Source: Hofstenia miamia
Lineage: Eukaryota; Xenacoelomorpha; Acoela
NCBI GenBank assembly: GCA_004352715.1
Contig: SCFE01000030.1
Location: forward strand, 329,110 to 393,109
DNA: 64,000 nucleotides
Reading direction: 5' to 3'
Part shown: one piece after another, positions 32,541-45,000 of the stretch
Position numbering within the stretch: the stretch's first letter is position 1
How the letters are laid out: each line of letters opens with the position of its first letter
Notes under the pieces: model-generated
What the model was told of the DNA's origin: nothing
Databases searched by the model: none
The model's input: the letters and a program-made list of their open reading frames with translations, nothing else
Translations under genes and position numbers: made by a program

Positions 32541-34240
32541 CATTTTTTCGATAAGTTTTAGCCTCAGCTGCTTTACAATTCTTCATAAAAAGCGGAGTTC
32601 CTCCAAACATTTGTCGACAGACTCATGTGGTTGTTATTGACATGTAGCTAGCAAATTTTTGTTTATTTTTGTTGTAAGTGCTCTTCAATTCATATTCAGT
32701 TCATTCTGAGAAATAAGATTGACGGAGATACATGATTAATTAAAAGATTCATTTTATCCATGTGATCGTTGAATAATAAATCATAATTTTCGTTTCAGTT
32801 ATATTTGCACATAATTATTTGCTATTAATACTAGAGCGCGAACTTAATTTCAAAAATTACGAACTTTTGGAGTTGATTAATTAATTATTAAAGTTCGCAA
32901 AAGTTCGCGAATAAAGTTCGTAAAGTGCGAACTTTCCAACTATGCGCAACACTATTAGCAATCAGCAAATGCTACGTTATTCTTTCTTAAACGAAATGCT
33001 TTTAAGTAGCAGAATAGTTTTTTGCATCTAAATGCATTTCGATTTTTAAACTGTTGAAATTCTAAAAATTAAAAATTCTTATATGACCATCGCAACAGCT
33101 TTTCGTGTAAAATGGCTTATTAAGCAAGGAAAAGAGTATAGACGAAAATTTGCAAAATTTAGAAATTTATAATAAAAAAATACGCAGATATAAAAAATTT
33201 GTTATCACTCCAGTCTTTTGCAGAAAAGCTATTATCAAAAAAATTTGTAAGAACATTCATCAGGTACAATTAAATGAAAGAAATTAGCAAAGGTTTAAAA
33301 AAGAAATTATTCTCATCAACCCAACAAAATTTTCACTTAACTAAGCGAAAGTACTAAACACGACACAAACGCGAAATAACAAAGGTGAGTAACTCACAAT
33401 AACTAGGCCCTGGAGATTTTAAAGAAGAATGAGATCTACCAAGTCCTTTAAGTTCTCAACATTAATCCTAGATGTCAAATATAAACCTAAGTTTGGCTTA
33501 AAATATGAACCCCTATACTTCATCTAGTTTTAATTTATTAAATACCAGAACAGCCAAACTTAACCATTTCAGTGAAATCATATCAAAGCCTATAGTCCAT
33601 CCCCATAAGTACCCAGACGCACTTTTGCACTGCTAAAGCTGTAGCAGTGAAAATGTATTAAACTTAGTTTAATTATATAGAATAACTGAGGAGAAGTGGA
33701 ATATTTGGTACATTTGAGAATTTCTTCGCTGTGAAATTTAGACTTCATATCTAAAATTCTTAAGTTAACGCAAATAATAATAAATTGTATCATATATTCA
33801 GAAAAAGGTAGTGTGAACCTTTTAATTTTCATATTTTATGTTACTATATTTACAAAGATATAAAAATAACGCGGTAAAGTTGGGAAATAAAAAACTATTT
33901 TTTTGGATAAAGGCAAAATTTTATATTTCGTGACGCTGGATGTTCATGCCCCGCACAACATATTGTGTTGTGCACACAAAAAGTTTATAATTCTACACAA
34001 CACACAACGTCATTGTTTTTTGCAGCAAATTCCAACAATTAATTCAATCATTAACATATTTTTATTGTTGACAGGAACACGTGTTAAAAAACTAACTAGT
34101 TGTTAGCTTAGCAAAGCACTTCAGAGCACTGCCTTTAGTAAATTGAGCATTTGTAAGTGCCGAAAAAATTAACACACATTCACTTTGTAAAATTTTTTAT
34201 ATTAGATTTTATTGGAAATTATTTTAATAATGTTATTTAA
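32541..34240. other. Non-coding stretch with an iterated GTTCGC repeat
   Basis: Between about 32830 and 32952 GCGAACTT/AAGTTCGC occurs repeatedly in both orientations (for example AAAGTTCGCAAAAGTTCGCG), forming a small foldback, possibly a MITE without a clear target duplication. Elsewhere there is no gene. Confidence 0.4.
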
Positions 34241-34594
34241 AGCTATACCAGAGATGGACATTGACCGAAAATTTAGGCCCAAGCCCGGCCCAGCCCAAGA
34301 AACTTTAGGCCTTCCCATTTTTATAATACTTAATTTGTCGGTTTGCTCCACCAAAATTTGGTATGATAGATACTTATAAAAAGTACCTAAACGCCGAAAT
34401 TGAATATCCTAAATTAAAATTTGTAAAATGCCCAAAATTTAAATTTTTTCCAACTGTATAATTATAGCTTATATAGAATTCAATGTATTTGCTTGCACTT
34501 TGGCGGAATAGTCAGTTTATTTAATATTCGACTCATCTTTTTCATTTTTTTCGACCCAAACCCGACTCGGCTCATGCCGATCTCTGAGCTATAT
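34241..34594. mobile_element. hAT-type MITE (CAGAGAT family)
   Basis: The body is 34249-34586 (338 bp). The left end is CAGAGATGGACATTGACC, and the right end read outward is CAGAGATCGGCATGAGCC. Subterminal GGGCTTGGGCC / CGGGTTTGGG motifs are inverted. The flanking octamers are AGCTATAC and AGCTATAT (7 of 8). It is non-coding and related in terminal sequence to the element at 60696-61192. Confidence 0.82.
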
Positions 34595-36358
34595 ATTACA
34601 TTTATATTTAACCTTGCGTGTTACTATTACTGCTTCAAGCTTTTTGTGAGATTTTGAGTTCATTAGAAAATCGCATCAGCCATCTGATATCATTTTTAAA
34701 TAATGTCAGCGGTATGGCTACTAGTGTTAGGTGATATTGGATCACAATTACTGAATAATGGTATGTCGAAAACGCTTTACTTAACGGTTTTTGAAATTTA
34801 GTTTAGGTCAATTCCACAAATATGGTTCACTACAAGTAAAAAATCATAGTGTGAGATGTAATAAGCTATTAGCAAAAAATCATAAAAACTCATTGCACTA
34901 CGTAATGAAAGTGACTCAATGTTAACCTCGTCAATAATATTGTTGAAATTGGCCTGAACATTTCCGGGTTTTATTAACATAAATATAAGACAAAATATTC
35001 ATCACATTCATTCAATGTAAAAACCATAGCAAAATATGGGACTAAGTAATAACTTAAGTTAATCTGTTAATATAGTTTTTATATTCTCATTTATCAATTG
35101 TGAAATGATATCAGCAATAAAAAGGTACCTATTATATATTTTATTACAACTGATCTCAAATGGACAACATTTTGTGGTTCCATAACAAAAAATGAGCTAG
35201 ACTTTTTTCAGTTACTAATTGCATGTATTATTCAGGTATAACTAAGAAGTAAAAAGTAACCGCCTTATATACCTATTTTGCAATTTATTAGATATCTTTC
35301 TTTCACTGAGCATCAGATTTAGTCGTCACGGACCTCATAATGGAACCACACCATCGTCATGGAACCACAAATTTTTATTTAAAATGACTCATATATTTTT
35401 CTATGCTATAAAAAACCAATAAGGAACACCAACGAATACATCGAAAGAATCAACAGAAAACTATATACAATCATTATTACTATGATCGTGATAAATTTTA
35501 GTTGTTGTATTTTCTTGCATTCAAATTTTGACCATATTATTAAGTTTAACAGATTCATGTGCCAGAAACTAGAATATATTACCAGATTGCATACTAAACT
35601 TTGTTGAATTTCAGAATTTGGATTTTATAATGCTAAAATTCTCGTGCGAATAACATTGCAACTGAGATGATTTTTCTGACTTTGTGAAATAGAAGATACT
35701 GCTGAAAAAATCCTTTCAACATTAGCGTCCAACGATAAAAGTGAGAAAAATTCGTGCCAATTCACAGTTCCAAACGAAATTGGTTAATGATCTGTTACCT
35801 GATTTTAAAGTTTATTTATATCGTTTTTAACCAATCTGTTTACAGGCCTGTATGGACATCACTGTTTGCATTGTATTAGCAAAAGCACTTCAAAATATAG
35901 ACAAAGAGACTTCATTTTTACTGAGGGATCCAGTTCATAGTTTAATAACCCTATTATTCAATTTGAATCACTTATTTCAGAACAAATTTAAAATTGACGT
36001 CATTCTGAATTTTTTCAAAATCACATTGCAAAAGTCCAAATGATATTCTTGGTGGTTGTGCCAAAAGAGAAGCTCATGATCTGGCTATGACGAAAAAGGC
36101 AGTATTGCTAAAGTTGAGGAATTCTGTGGTGCTATTGGCAATGAAGTCAGTTTTGAGATACATCGAATTCGCGAGGAGTGTCAGATGATTGCTGTGCTGT
36201 GAATTAAAAATTTTACTTTTAGAAAAGTTATATCTTTATTGAGAAAAAATACTTTTCAAAGATGCAATGAAATCTAATCCCAATTGGGTAAATTTAAGGT
36301 TTTCTCACGGTCAGTATTCATATGATGTAATTATCATAGGTGATTTAGTTAATAGCAA
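34595..36358. other. Non-coding stretch
   Basis: No recognised gene. An open stretch at 35852-36043 and the following GGCAATGAAG region could be an old transposon remnant, but I see no motif. Confidence 0.4.
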
Positions 36359-36575
36359 TTAAACTCCGTCCCAGTTAATAAGTAAACCGGTTTTTCCGAA
36401 AATGAGGTAGTATGATATAAACACGAGTACAATTTCAAGTTGTGATTTTCATTTTTTTTATAATATGCACAAGATGCTAAACTATCTAATTCGAGCCAAA
36501 ATCATGGTATTTACGCTATAATAAAACCCCAATTATTAATATAAAACTTTACTTATTAACTGGAACAGAGTTTAA
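36359..36575. mobile_element. 209-bp MITE with TTAA target duplication
   Basis: The body is 36363-36571. The left terminus is ACTCCGTCCCAGTTAATAAG, and the right read outward is ACTCTGTTCCAGTTAATAAG; 22 of the first 24 bases match. TTAA flanks both ends (36359-36362 and 36572-36575), as in piggyBac-type elements. A TA-flanked Tc1/mariner reading is possible because TTAA contains TA. It has no coding capacity. Confidence 0.8.
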
Positions 36576-38053
36576 TCATTTTAACTATTCAGGGTAAGTT
36601 GTTGACCATATAAATTAAAGTATGTCTTAGAAATGACTGGAAAATGCCAAGTCTTTCAGATGCTTTACCTATTAGGTGAAAGATGAAATTATGAAAAATA
36701 AGTCAGCCCATATTTGTTTGGCAAAGTTTATATAGTATTAAACAGTTAAAATTTGCACAAACGTGGTCGGTTTTTTGTGTTTACATACATTTATCATTTC
36801 ATTTTTTGTGTATATGTTGTTGTAATTCCATAACGAAATGTACAATGACGTTTTTCACTTTTTTATGTTATTTCTTTATTTATACTTGGATATTCCATCT
36901 ACAATACTTTTAGAGTAAATGTGCTTAATGTTTTACATGATCTAAATTTCGTCTCATATCATCTAAACAATGTGGTTCCATAGCGAAAATATATGGCCGA
37001 TTTTAACTAATAGTGATTAGAAAATAGTAAAATTCTTATGATACATCAGTTGACATGTATTTTACATTGTAGATCAAAGATCATATTGAAAAGTTTTTTA
37101 ATAATTAGAGCAATATGTATGTTTGATTGAAAATGTGTGAAGTGTTTATTGGAAGGGCTGAACTGATGCCATTTCTATACAAAGCTTAAATGTGTTAAAT
37201 TTACAATGAATCGATGCAAAAATAAGTGCCACCTAGGACAATCAGCAAATTTTTAAAAGTATAGGTTTGATCAGTGATCATTGGCTTATTTGCCCTTGAA
37301 TTTTAAATCCGTTAGGATTTATGTTTGTTATAACCTCTGTATATATCAAATATTGCTTTTTTATTTTTTTTACATAGCTGTTATTAAATAAGTAAAACAC
37401 GTAGAAATTAGATCTGATATCGCAACTAGAACTAATTTTTAAAATAGATTTAACAAAAAAGCAGAAAAATCTATCATGGATATAATTAATTCCTTGCCTT
37501 CATTTTCCCATTTGCAAATAACGCCATCTAGGGAAGTCTAATCTAAGTATATTTCCAGGTAACTTGTGCTAAAATATCCTAATATCGTCAACAATTGGAA
37601 TTTAAAGCAAATTTAAGTGAAATTTATATATATATATATGTGTAGTTTTTTAATTTAAAATATAATAAAAATCAAATTTCAAGCTAACTTGAAGAAAACA
37701 AATAAAATTACAAATTCATGGATCTAAAATAAAGCTATTTAAATTATAGAACTGTCAGTGTAGTTGAACTAAAATTTATAAATGAACACTGACAAATTCA
37801 ATGACAGGAGGCAAAACTGCAAGATAGCAAGCAGACGAGCGCTGCCAATGCCATGGATGTATAATCATACGGAAATAAAGCTAAACCACCAGCGGTAAAC
37901 GCAATCTACAGCGACAGCACTATAGATGAATTGCGTTATTGCACAATGCAGATTTGAGAACCAGTAATCTTGAGTTATGCTCAACACAACAAACAAAGGC
38001 ACAGAGAACTGGAACTTCCGCCACATTTCAACATTATAATTCAAAATTAAAAT
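36576..38053 (-). other. Intergenic stretch and TMEM132 3'UTR
   Basis: The 37800-38053 part is less A+T-rich and probably 3'UTR of the minus-strand TMEM132 gene. No canonical AATAAA on the minus strand was found close by; ATTAAA near 37650 is a possible weak signal. A (TA)n tract lies at about 37627-37639. Confidence 0.4.
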
Positions 38054-39061
38054 TCAAACTGAAGAGTTCACAACATTGTGGTCAGGCTCGTCTTCTTCAA
38101 GAATAGTGTGACATACTCGTTGAAGCTGGTCTGGAAGTGAATGACTGCGTTTCTGCTTGTGGTTTAATAGCATAACTGGTAAATTGGAAGCGTTATAGTC
38201 TGGTGGCTGATATTCAGGTGGACTGTCTTGAAAACAACAGGCACACACTGAATAATGAACAGTTCTAGTAGGCGGATGCGTAGCATATATATAAGTCCAA
38301 GGCGATATCGGAGGTTTTTCAGCGATTGGAAGGCATTCGGATTTTGCTGTACAGAAAGGACTTTGAACATCGCTGCATTTATCAATTCTACAGTTTGGTA
38401 TCAAAGCACAGTTTATAATAAAAGCAAAACAAACAACACACAAGACTCCCAAAAGAATATAACCACTCATTTCAAATATCGTGAGTGTGACTTGAGGTGG
38501 TGCTGTATCATAATCGGGTGGATCGTGAGGCGATATACTTCCCAAAATGTTTTTTTCTTTTGTTACTGCATCACGGGATAGTTGCAGTAATTGTTGATTT
38601 GAAACTAAACTAACATCTGTGGTAAACTTTCTAGAAGAAAGGACACTTCGCGGAAGTTCACAATTACTACTGTACACAAAAATTTTGCTTCTTAGTCCTA
38701 CTTGTGTTGTTTTAGTAAATTGGTCCTGAATAGAGAAAAAACGGTAGTTTTCCATTTTCAGTTTTGTAGGACCAAAGGATTCTGTAAAAATAGAATATTC
38801 CTTCTCAGGCACAAAGTCAATGGAAGTAAAGGACATGTCAGTGAACTGTAGTGTTACTGAAATAGTTCCATAATTGTTTTCCAGTGATTTATCGGAGAAA
38901 GGTCGTACACTCAATGAATAAATGCCTTCAGTGAAATTTATCTTATCTACGATTCCATAAGAAGAAACCATATTCATGACAACTTTCTTCAGACTTATGG
39001 CTTCTGATTCCACTCGAAAAAGTCTACTTGCCAAAATATCAGAAGAAAGCGGTGATTTGAC
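38054..39061 (-). CDS. TMEM132: TMEM132 exon 8 (membrane segment and cytoplasmic tail)
   Basis: The acceptor is TATTTAG|GTC in phase 0. It encodes VKSPLSSDILASRLFRV, the last ectodomain, the membrane helix (about residues 190-210 of the exon) and a tail of about 120 residues. The tail has SPPEYQPPDY, KRSHSLPD and a C-terminal SSV. Antisense ORFs at 38255-38581 are shadows. Confidence 0.93.
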   Translation of the reverse strand, partial: VKSPLSSDILASRLFRVESEAISLKKVVMNMVSSYGIVDKINFTEGIYSLSVRPFSDKSLENNYGTISVTLQFTDMSFTSIDFVPEKEYSIFTESFGPTKLKMENYRFFSIQDQFTKTTQVGLRSKIFVYSSNCELPRSVLSSRKFTTDVSLVSNQQLLQLSRDAVTKEKNILGSISPHDPPDYDTAPPQVTLTIFEMSGYILLGVLCVVCFAFIINCALIPNCRIDKCSDVQSPFCTAKSECLPIAEKPPISPWTYIYATHPPTRTVHYSVCACCFQDSPPEYQPPDYNASNLPVMLLNHKQKRSHSLPDQLQRVCHTILEEDEPDHNVVNSSV

Positions 39062-42000
39062 CTAAATATAATAAATTAAATCTATATATGAAAAAGAATC
39101 GTATATAGTTTTATATTTATATCCCCGCTTCCACCGCCACTTCTATCACCCATATTATATACCTGTTTAAAACACAATAATTACCTGTACATCTGTTTGA
39201 CCAGGGACTTTTCCATGAATTAGTCTTCGATCAACAGTAGCGACTGTTTGATTTCGAATGGAAATTTGCACTAAGTCATTTACAACTGCATACTTGTTTT
39301 CATCGAATAAATATTCGCGGTTGTCGTCGTCTGATTGTGCGTAAAACCGAGTCAATATATCTAAATGAATAACTTTATAATCTAACATGACTATTAAATA
39401 TAATGACATGAAGATGGGGGTATATGTATAATGATAATTAATAATTATACTATATGACAGACATTATCACTTCAGAATTGCGTGAACACAGTTATTGTGC
39501 AACAATGCAATGGCATGTCCGATTTATTTCGTTACGTCCAGCAGAAAATGTTTATAAATCTCACGTTGATATTTACATTCAAGAGCGTATAATAATGTAA
39601 TGTACACATGTTTACACACTTTAAACGCTAACAATAATATTATAATCGGTCATTTCACTGAATAAGGTGTGTTTCGTAATAGATAGGAGAGGGCTAGTAG
39701 GAAATATGATTTTGTTTAAAAATAACTGACCACCTGTGTGTATGTATTTATACAAAGAACACACTCATTAATTAATAAGCGTAAAATGTTTATTTTTCGA
39801 ATCCACCCATGATAAAGCACTGCTTTACGTTTCACTCATTATATTCGTAGCTGTTAAAATAACTCACAGAATGGTTTAGCTACGCGTCTCAATGCCAGTT
39901 AGGGGCGGCGAGATGAAAGCATGCATTCGGTCAACACGTTGCTGCAAACATGCGATTGCGGTCCCTCAAAGACAACTAATAAAATACGCGGCTAGCATCA
40001 GAGCCAATCAGCGCGCACCGATCACCTCGGACGCCTGTAGTGAAAGTTGTGATAGCGGTTTGTTTGCAGTTGGGCTTTGTTGTTTGTTTCAACAACACAG
40101 TGTAATAACGGATATTTGTGGTACTGTTAAAGAACGAAAAAGCCAAATTTATAGTCGAAAAGGCGCTATACTGTTTGAGCCCACAATTGAAATGCTCGCA
40201 TTTATAACCAAACATTGACAAACAATTATGTGGAGTGAGGATATCAAAAAGTTATTGCAGTTCGAACAGACAATAACTATAAATGCTTGCGTTTGATCTT
40301 TTCTTTTTGCTCATCCTCTTCATTAACTTTTTAGGGTTTTTTTAATTTTGAGTAGTTAATTCGATGCAACAATATATAAAATCTCAAACTTATAGAAACT
40401 AATAGCGTTTCAAATATAAACAAAATTTTTGTCGAAATTTGAGGCAAACTAATTAATTACTCTATACGAACTATGAATACAGTAATACACCGTTGAGGGA
40501 TAATGTTACTTCTGCACTTATGCTTTTTTAAATATCTCCAACCATTAATTCTGCCACCGTACGTTGTTTTCAATTAGCCACGTCTTCGCAATCTTTAGGA
40601 TAGAAAAACAGTAATATTGGGTTATGAGTCTTTTGTTCGGGGTATATGATAAAAATTACCCATTATTTGTTTTTTCAATATTCTGTAAAATGAACATTGT
40701 TATATTTTACACCAACTATAAAGATATTGATTCTGATACGATTGGTACGACGTTTGCTATTATCTTGGAGACATGCTGACAAATTCCCTAATACAGCAAC
40801 AATTGGCCAATTCAAAGGCTATGTTCATAATATTGATAATATTTTTGGCTCACCTGAATTGTGCAAAACCCAGTTTGTGAAATATGTGTTCAACAGGACA
40901 ATGTATAGAGGACAGTGTTCATATACAAATGTAGAGAATATTCATACAATTTTAATAGCTATTAGTCTATTTAATGATAAAGTGACTTTCAAATGCTTGT
41001 AAATTGGATTAGCTTGTTTCATATAGGCTTACTTCTTTCTGAAAAAACAGAAAAGACATTTTTTGTAAAAAAAAACAAATGACGTCAGCATATATTTCTT
41101 AAAATACATAATGTACTAAGTGCATGTGAAAAACTTCAAGTGTATCGCATTCAGAAATAAAGTAAAGGGTAGTTTTACTCCCCTCACCCTCCACTAGAAA
41201 TATGACGTCAAAATATCCCGTGAAAAAACTATTAGCACATTATTAGGACATTCCTACACATTTTATGTGGACACTTTAATACTATAAAATGATCATTAAA
41301 ACTGTAAAGAACTTTTGATTTTGACCATTAATTCTTTTTTTCACTGAGCAATTCCGTTTTGTTTGACGTTTGGCAATTTAATTATGAAAAGGCGAATGGA
41401 CTAAAAGGCTCACTTCTAAGAACATTGAATCAAATTTTGGTTGGTTAATGAGAGTAAGCCAACCATTTTTTGTACTGCATATGCAATTAATATGTCTTTT
41501 GAAGGAAATTCTGGACTATACACAAATGATTTCCTACTGTTAGTGTTTGGAAATAGTATGTGAAATCAATAGCATGAAATTTATAAGGGAGAACAGTAAA
41601 TGGGAATAAACCGTTGTAAACAAAGCGCGTGGTGATAAATTGGGTTAATATCTTTACAACACAGCTGTTTAAACTTAATTGCGGATAAACTATTAATCAT
41701 TCTTTTGCTATATTTCAACTAGTATACAGTTGGAAATCTGAATCCATGCACAAGTAAAGATTCTTGTTTTCAAATAAATATTTTTAAAATGACGTCCAGA
41801 GTAATGCCTGAGTCTTGGCGACGCTACTTGTATGTTTTATCAAATTCTTATTGGAATGGGTTTTTACTTTTTCATGAATTCCTATAAATGATACTAGCTA
41901 AAAGCTCGGAATAAATATGATCCTTACCATACTCGGAATCTTGATATTTAAAATCGCATTCATGATTGTTGTTTACCATCCAATGTTGATTTCCACCAAT

Positions 42001-45000
42001 ATAAATACGCTGAAGAATGAGATCCTGAGCTCTGATTATGATGTCATCTGGTACATATAAGTTCATGGAAGCCTCGGTTTCACTCCCTGAGTCAATAAAC
42101 TGAATTTTTTCACCTATAGAACCGAATGGAGAAGTGTGCTGGTTTACTGTCAACGTTCTGCAATCATTGGACATCTAAACATGTATTCATGATGTTTTCA
42201 TAGTAACTGAAGATTGAAATCAAAATTATGATACGTCCATTAAGACTTGAAACTGGAATGCATAATAAATAGGCACTCATGCATATTGTATACTAGTATT
42301 AATTCATATTTTTATACTATAAAAATGTTCAATCGGGTATCAAGAATATGGAATTAGTCGGGTAGAAAGAAGGGCTGCAAGTTGATTTTAATAAATTCTT
42401 GTTAATCGATTTAAGATGCACCGTAAGAAAGATTAATACATAATTCCAATTGAATAAAGTGCTAATTTATATAAAATAATGAAAATAAAATTTAGGCAAT
42501 AAATGTAACAATCGGCTTGACCTTCGAAATGTCTAATCAATTTTTGCATTCTTCTTGTTTAATATTGGAAAACATTGTGTAGACTTTCCATTCACAATGA
42601 AAAGGTTACACTTTAAAAGTGATGCTTTACCTGAATATTACTGGAGTTAAAAGTGCAGTTGACTTTTTGAACCATTTTTATCTCAGCATTACCCATAATT
42701 TCAATGAAATCGAAGGTTGTAGATGACGGTTTTCCATTTAAAGTAGCCGTATTGATAACGTCTTGTTCCTACAACAACATGAATTTATTAGGTTGCAACT
42801 TATTCAATTTATGCTTTAATATATTGAAGGACATGCTTTTTCAACATGACTTTTTAAAGAAGTTAAGTAACGATAGAGTAATAAATAGGGTTTGATACAA
42901 ATGTCTCGTACTTTTTCTACTAGTTCTGGTATTCTAATTCCATTTTAGTCTATTTCAAAAAATTTAATTTAGACATTATACTAACCTTTGGCCAAGCAAC
43001 AAAATGAACAACACGTTTGTTTGCTGGATGAATAATGAAATCGAAGCTTGGTGCAATGGGTATTTCACGTATTGAGTTAGTTATTGATAATTCCAAATTC
43101 ACAATTGCAGACGTTTCCTTGGAAACTTCGCGAGCTCTTAGTTTTATCCAGACCATAACATTGCAAGAACCCCATCTAAAAATATTTTGTTATACAATGA
43201 GGCATTGATTGAAGACAATGCATTCAATTCTAATTTAGATGCTCTAGTAATGGAATTTCGTACTGATTCTAAATAAAAATTTAGTCCGAAGTGTTGTATG
43301 TACTCTTTTTTATTGTTTGTTTAACATAGCAGCAATTGACATTTTACATAAATCACTCACATCACATCTGATGTGCTGAACGTATAACTTTATAGGAGGA
43401 TTCCCTATCTAATATTTTATGACACGAGAATAGTCCATATTGTAAAGGCCGTGATTATGCTATCACAGCGGTCACTAAATAGCCTGAAAAGGAATAAGAG
43501 ATGACTAACTCTTTTGTAAAGTTTAGAAACTGGCAACGCATTACTAATTTACGAAATTATTTGATTGCAGGTTAAAGTGATTTTGGTAATAGGCAAAAAG
43601 CCTCCGAGATACGACTGGCTCTTTATTCCCAGCTGTGGCACTGCTTAATTAGTAAAAGATATGAAAACGCAATTCTTAAATTTATCCATCAAAGAGCTCT
43701 AAAAGGCTGCCGACACCTTTAAATGGCGCGCGGCTTTTTTCCAAGCAAATGGCGTTTACCTTTTACGACGTCATATATCCAAACATATTGTTTCAAAATT
43801 CCTTTACATTCTATCATTAATTATTCAAACATGTTATGTATATTTCTAGGCATTTCCCCCAAATGCCGAAAAGGAGTTGAATCTCTGTAGTGCAATCAGT
43901 TACATAAATAGTAATAACTCTTTTGATGATTAACAATAATAATAAATGAATCGTGTTTAAGCTACGATTAGTTTTGTTAATCCGAGCTACAAACGTGTAC
44001 TGTCTTGTTAAACTTGCAAAATTTATTGTATATTTTCTTTACACATTATCAAATTAAATTTGCAACAATTCGAAATTTAAGACAACGGAAATATGTAACA
44101 TATATTCCGTCATAATTTTGCATTGTAAATGAACTTGAGCGCATTTCTATATTTTTAAATTAGCAAATTACGTGAGGTTGAGGATAACATGTCTGCAGTG
44201 GATCTTGATCAGCTGACTGGTAGCATCGTATGTATTGTATTATTTTTTAGTTATTTCAGATAGTTTGGAGTTAGTAGACTGCTATCTATTGTATGATTTA
44301 AAGTCTAAAAATGTTAGCCCCATTATAAATTCAAATTAACAAATAATGCATCTGGTGTGGAAAATGAAGAAAAGCGGATAATTTTGTGGTCTAGTGTAAA
44401 GTAAATGAGCATTTGAAACATTTAATCTAATTTTTGACGGTTGACATATTTTGCGGCGGGTTGTTTTCTGATGAAAAAGAAATCAGTTCGCTGGAATTTA
44501 ATTTGATATTTTTATGCTTTCTAATGTTAAATTAAAAACCATTCACCTGTTAAATATAATTACCAACTAATTTTAACAAAATTTTATTGAAGAGTTCCTG
44601 TGATAGCAAATGAGTTAGGATTATATGCTAATTTTACGATATACTTCGTGCCAAATAAATTTTACTATCAATTACTCATCTTCAATAGCGGATATTCTCG
44701 TCACATTAATTTCCCGCAATGTCTAGATTTGTCCCACCCTGCATTTGCGGACAAACATAATTTTGGCATCCTACAATCAATTTAGTCAGAAATCGCCAAA
44801 TATCTCTTCTGCTTTGAACGATATCATGAAAGTCGGCATGCGGTTGCAATAAACGATTAGCGAAACGGCTTTGTGGTCACCGCGCAATCATAAAGGCTAG
44901 CTTTGAAATTTAAATATTTTATCGCGACGCGAAACCTGTCGGCATGCCATTTTTTAAAGCATGGCATCTGCCGTTTCATTTCATTAAATTACAATATATT

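Noticed and set aside
38255-38581. Plus-strand 108-residue ORF
   Set aside because: Antisense shadow of TMEM132 exon 8, with no domain of its own.
39892-40218. Plus-strand 108-residue ORF in TMEM132 intron 6
   Set aside because: It coincides with the G+C island, has no domain, and a promoter-like reading explains the composition better.
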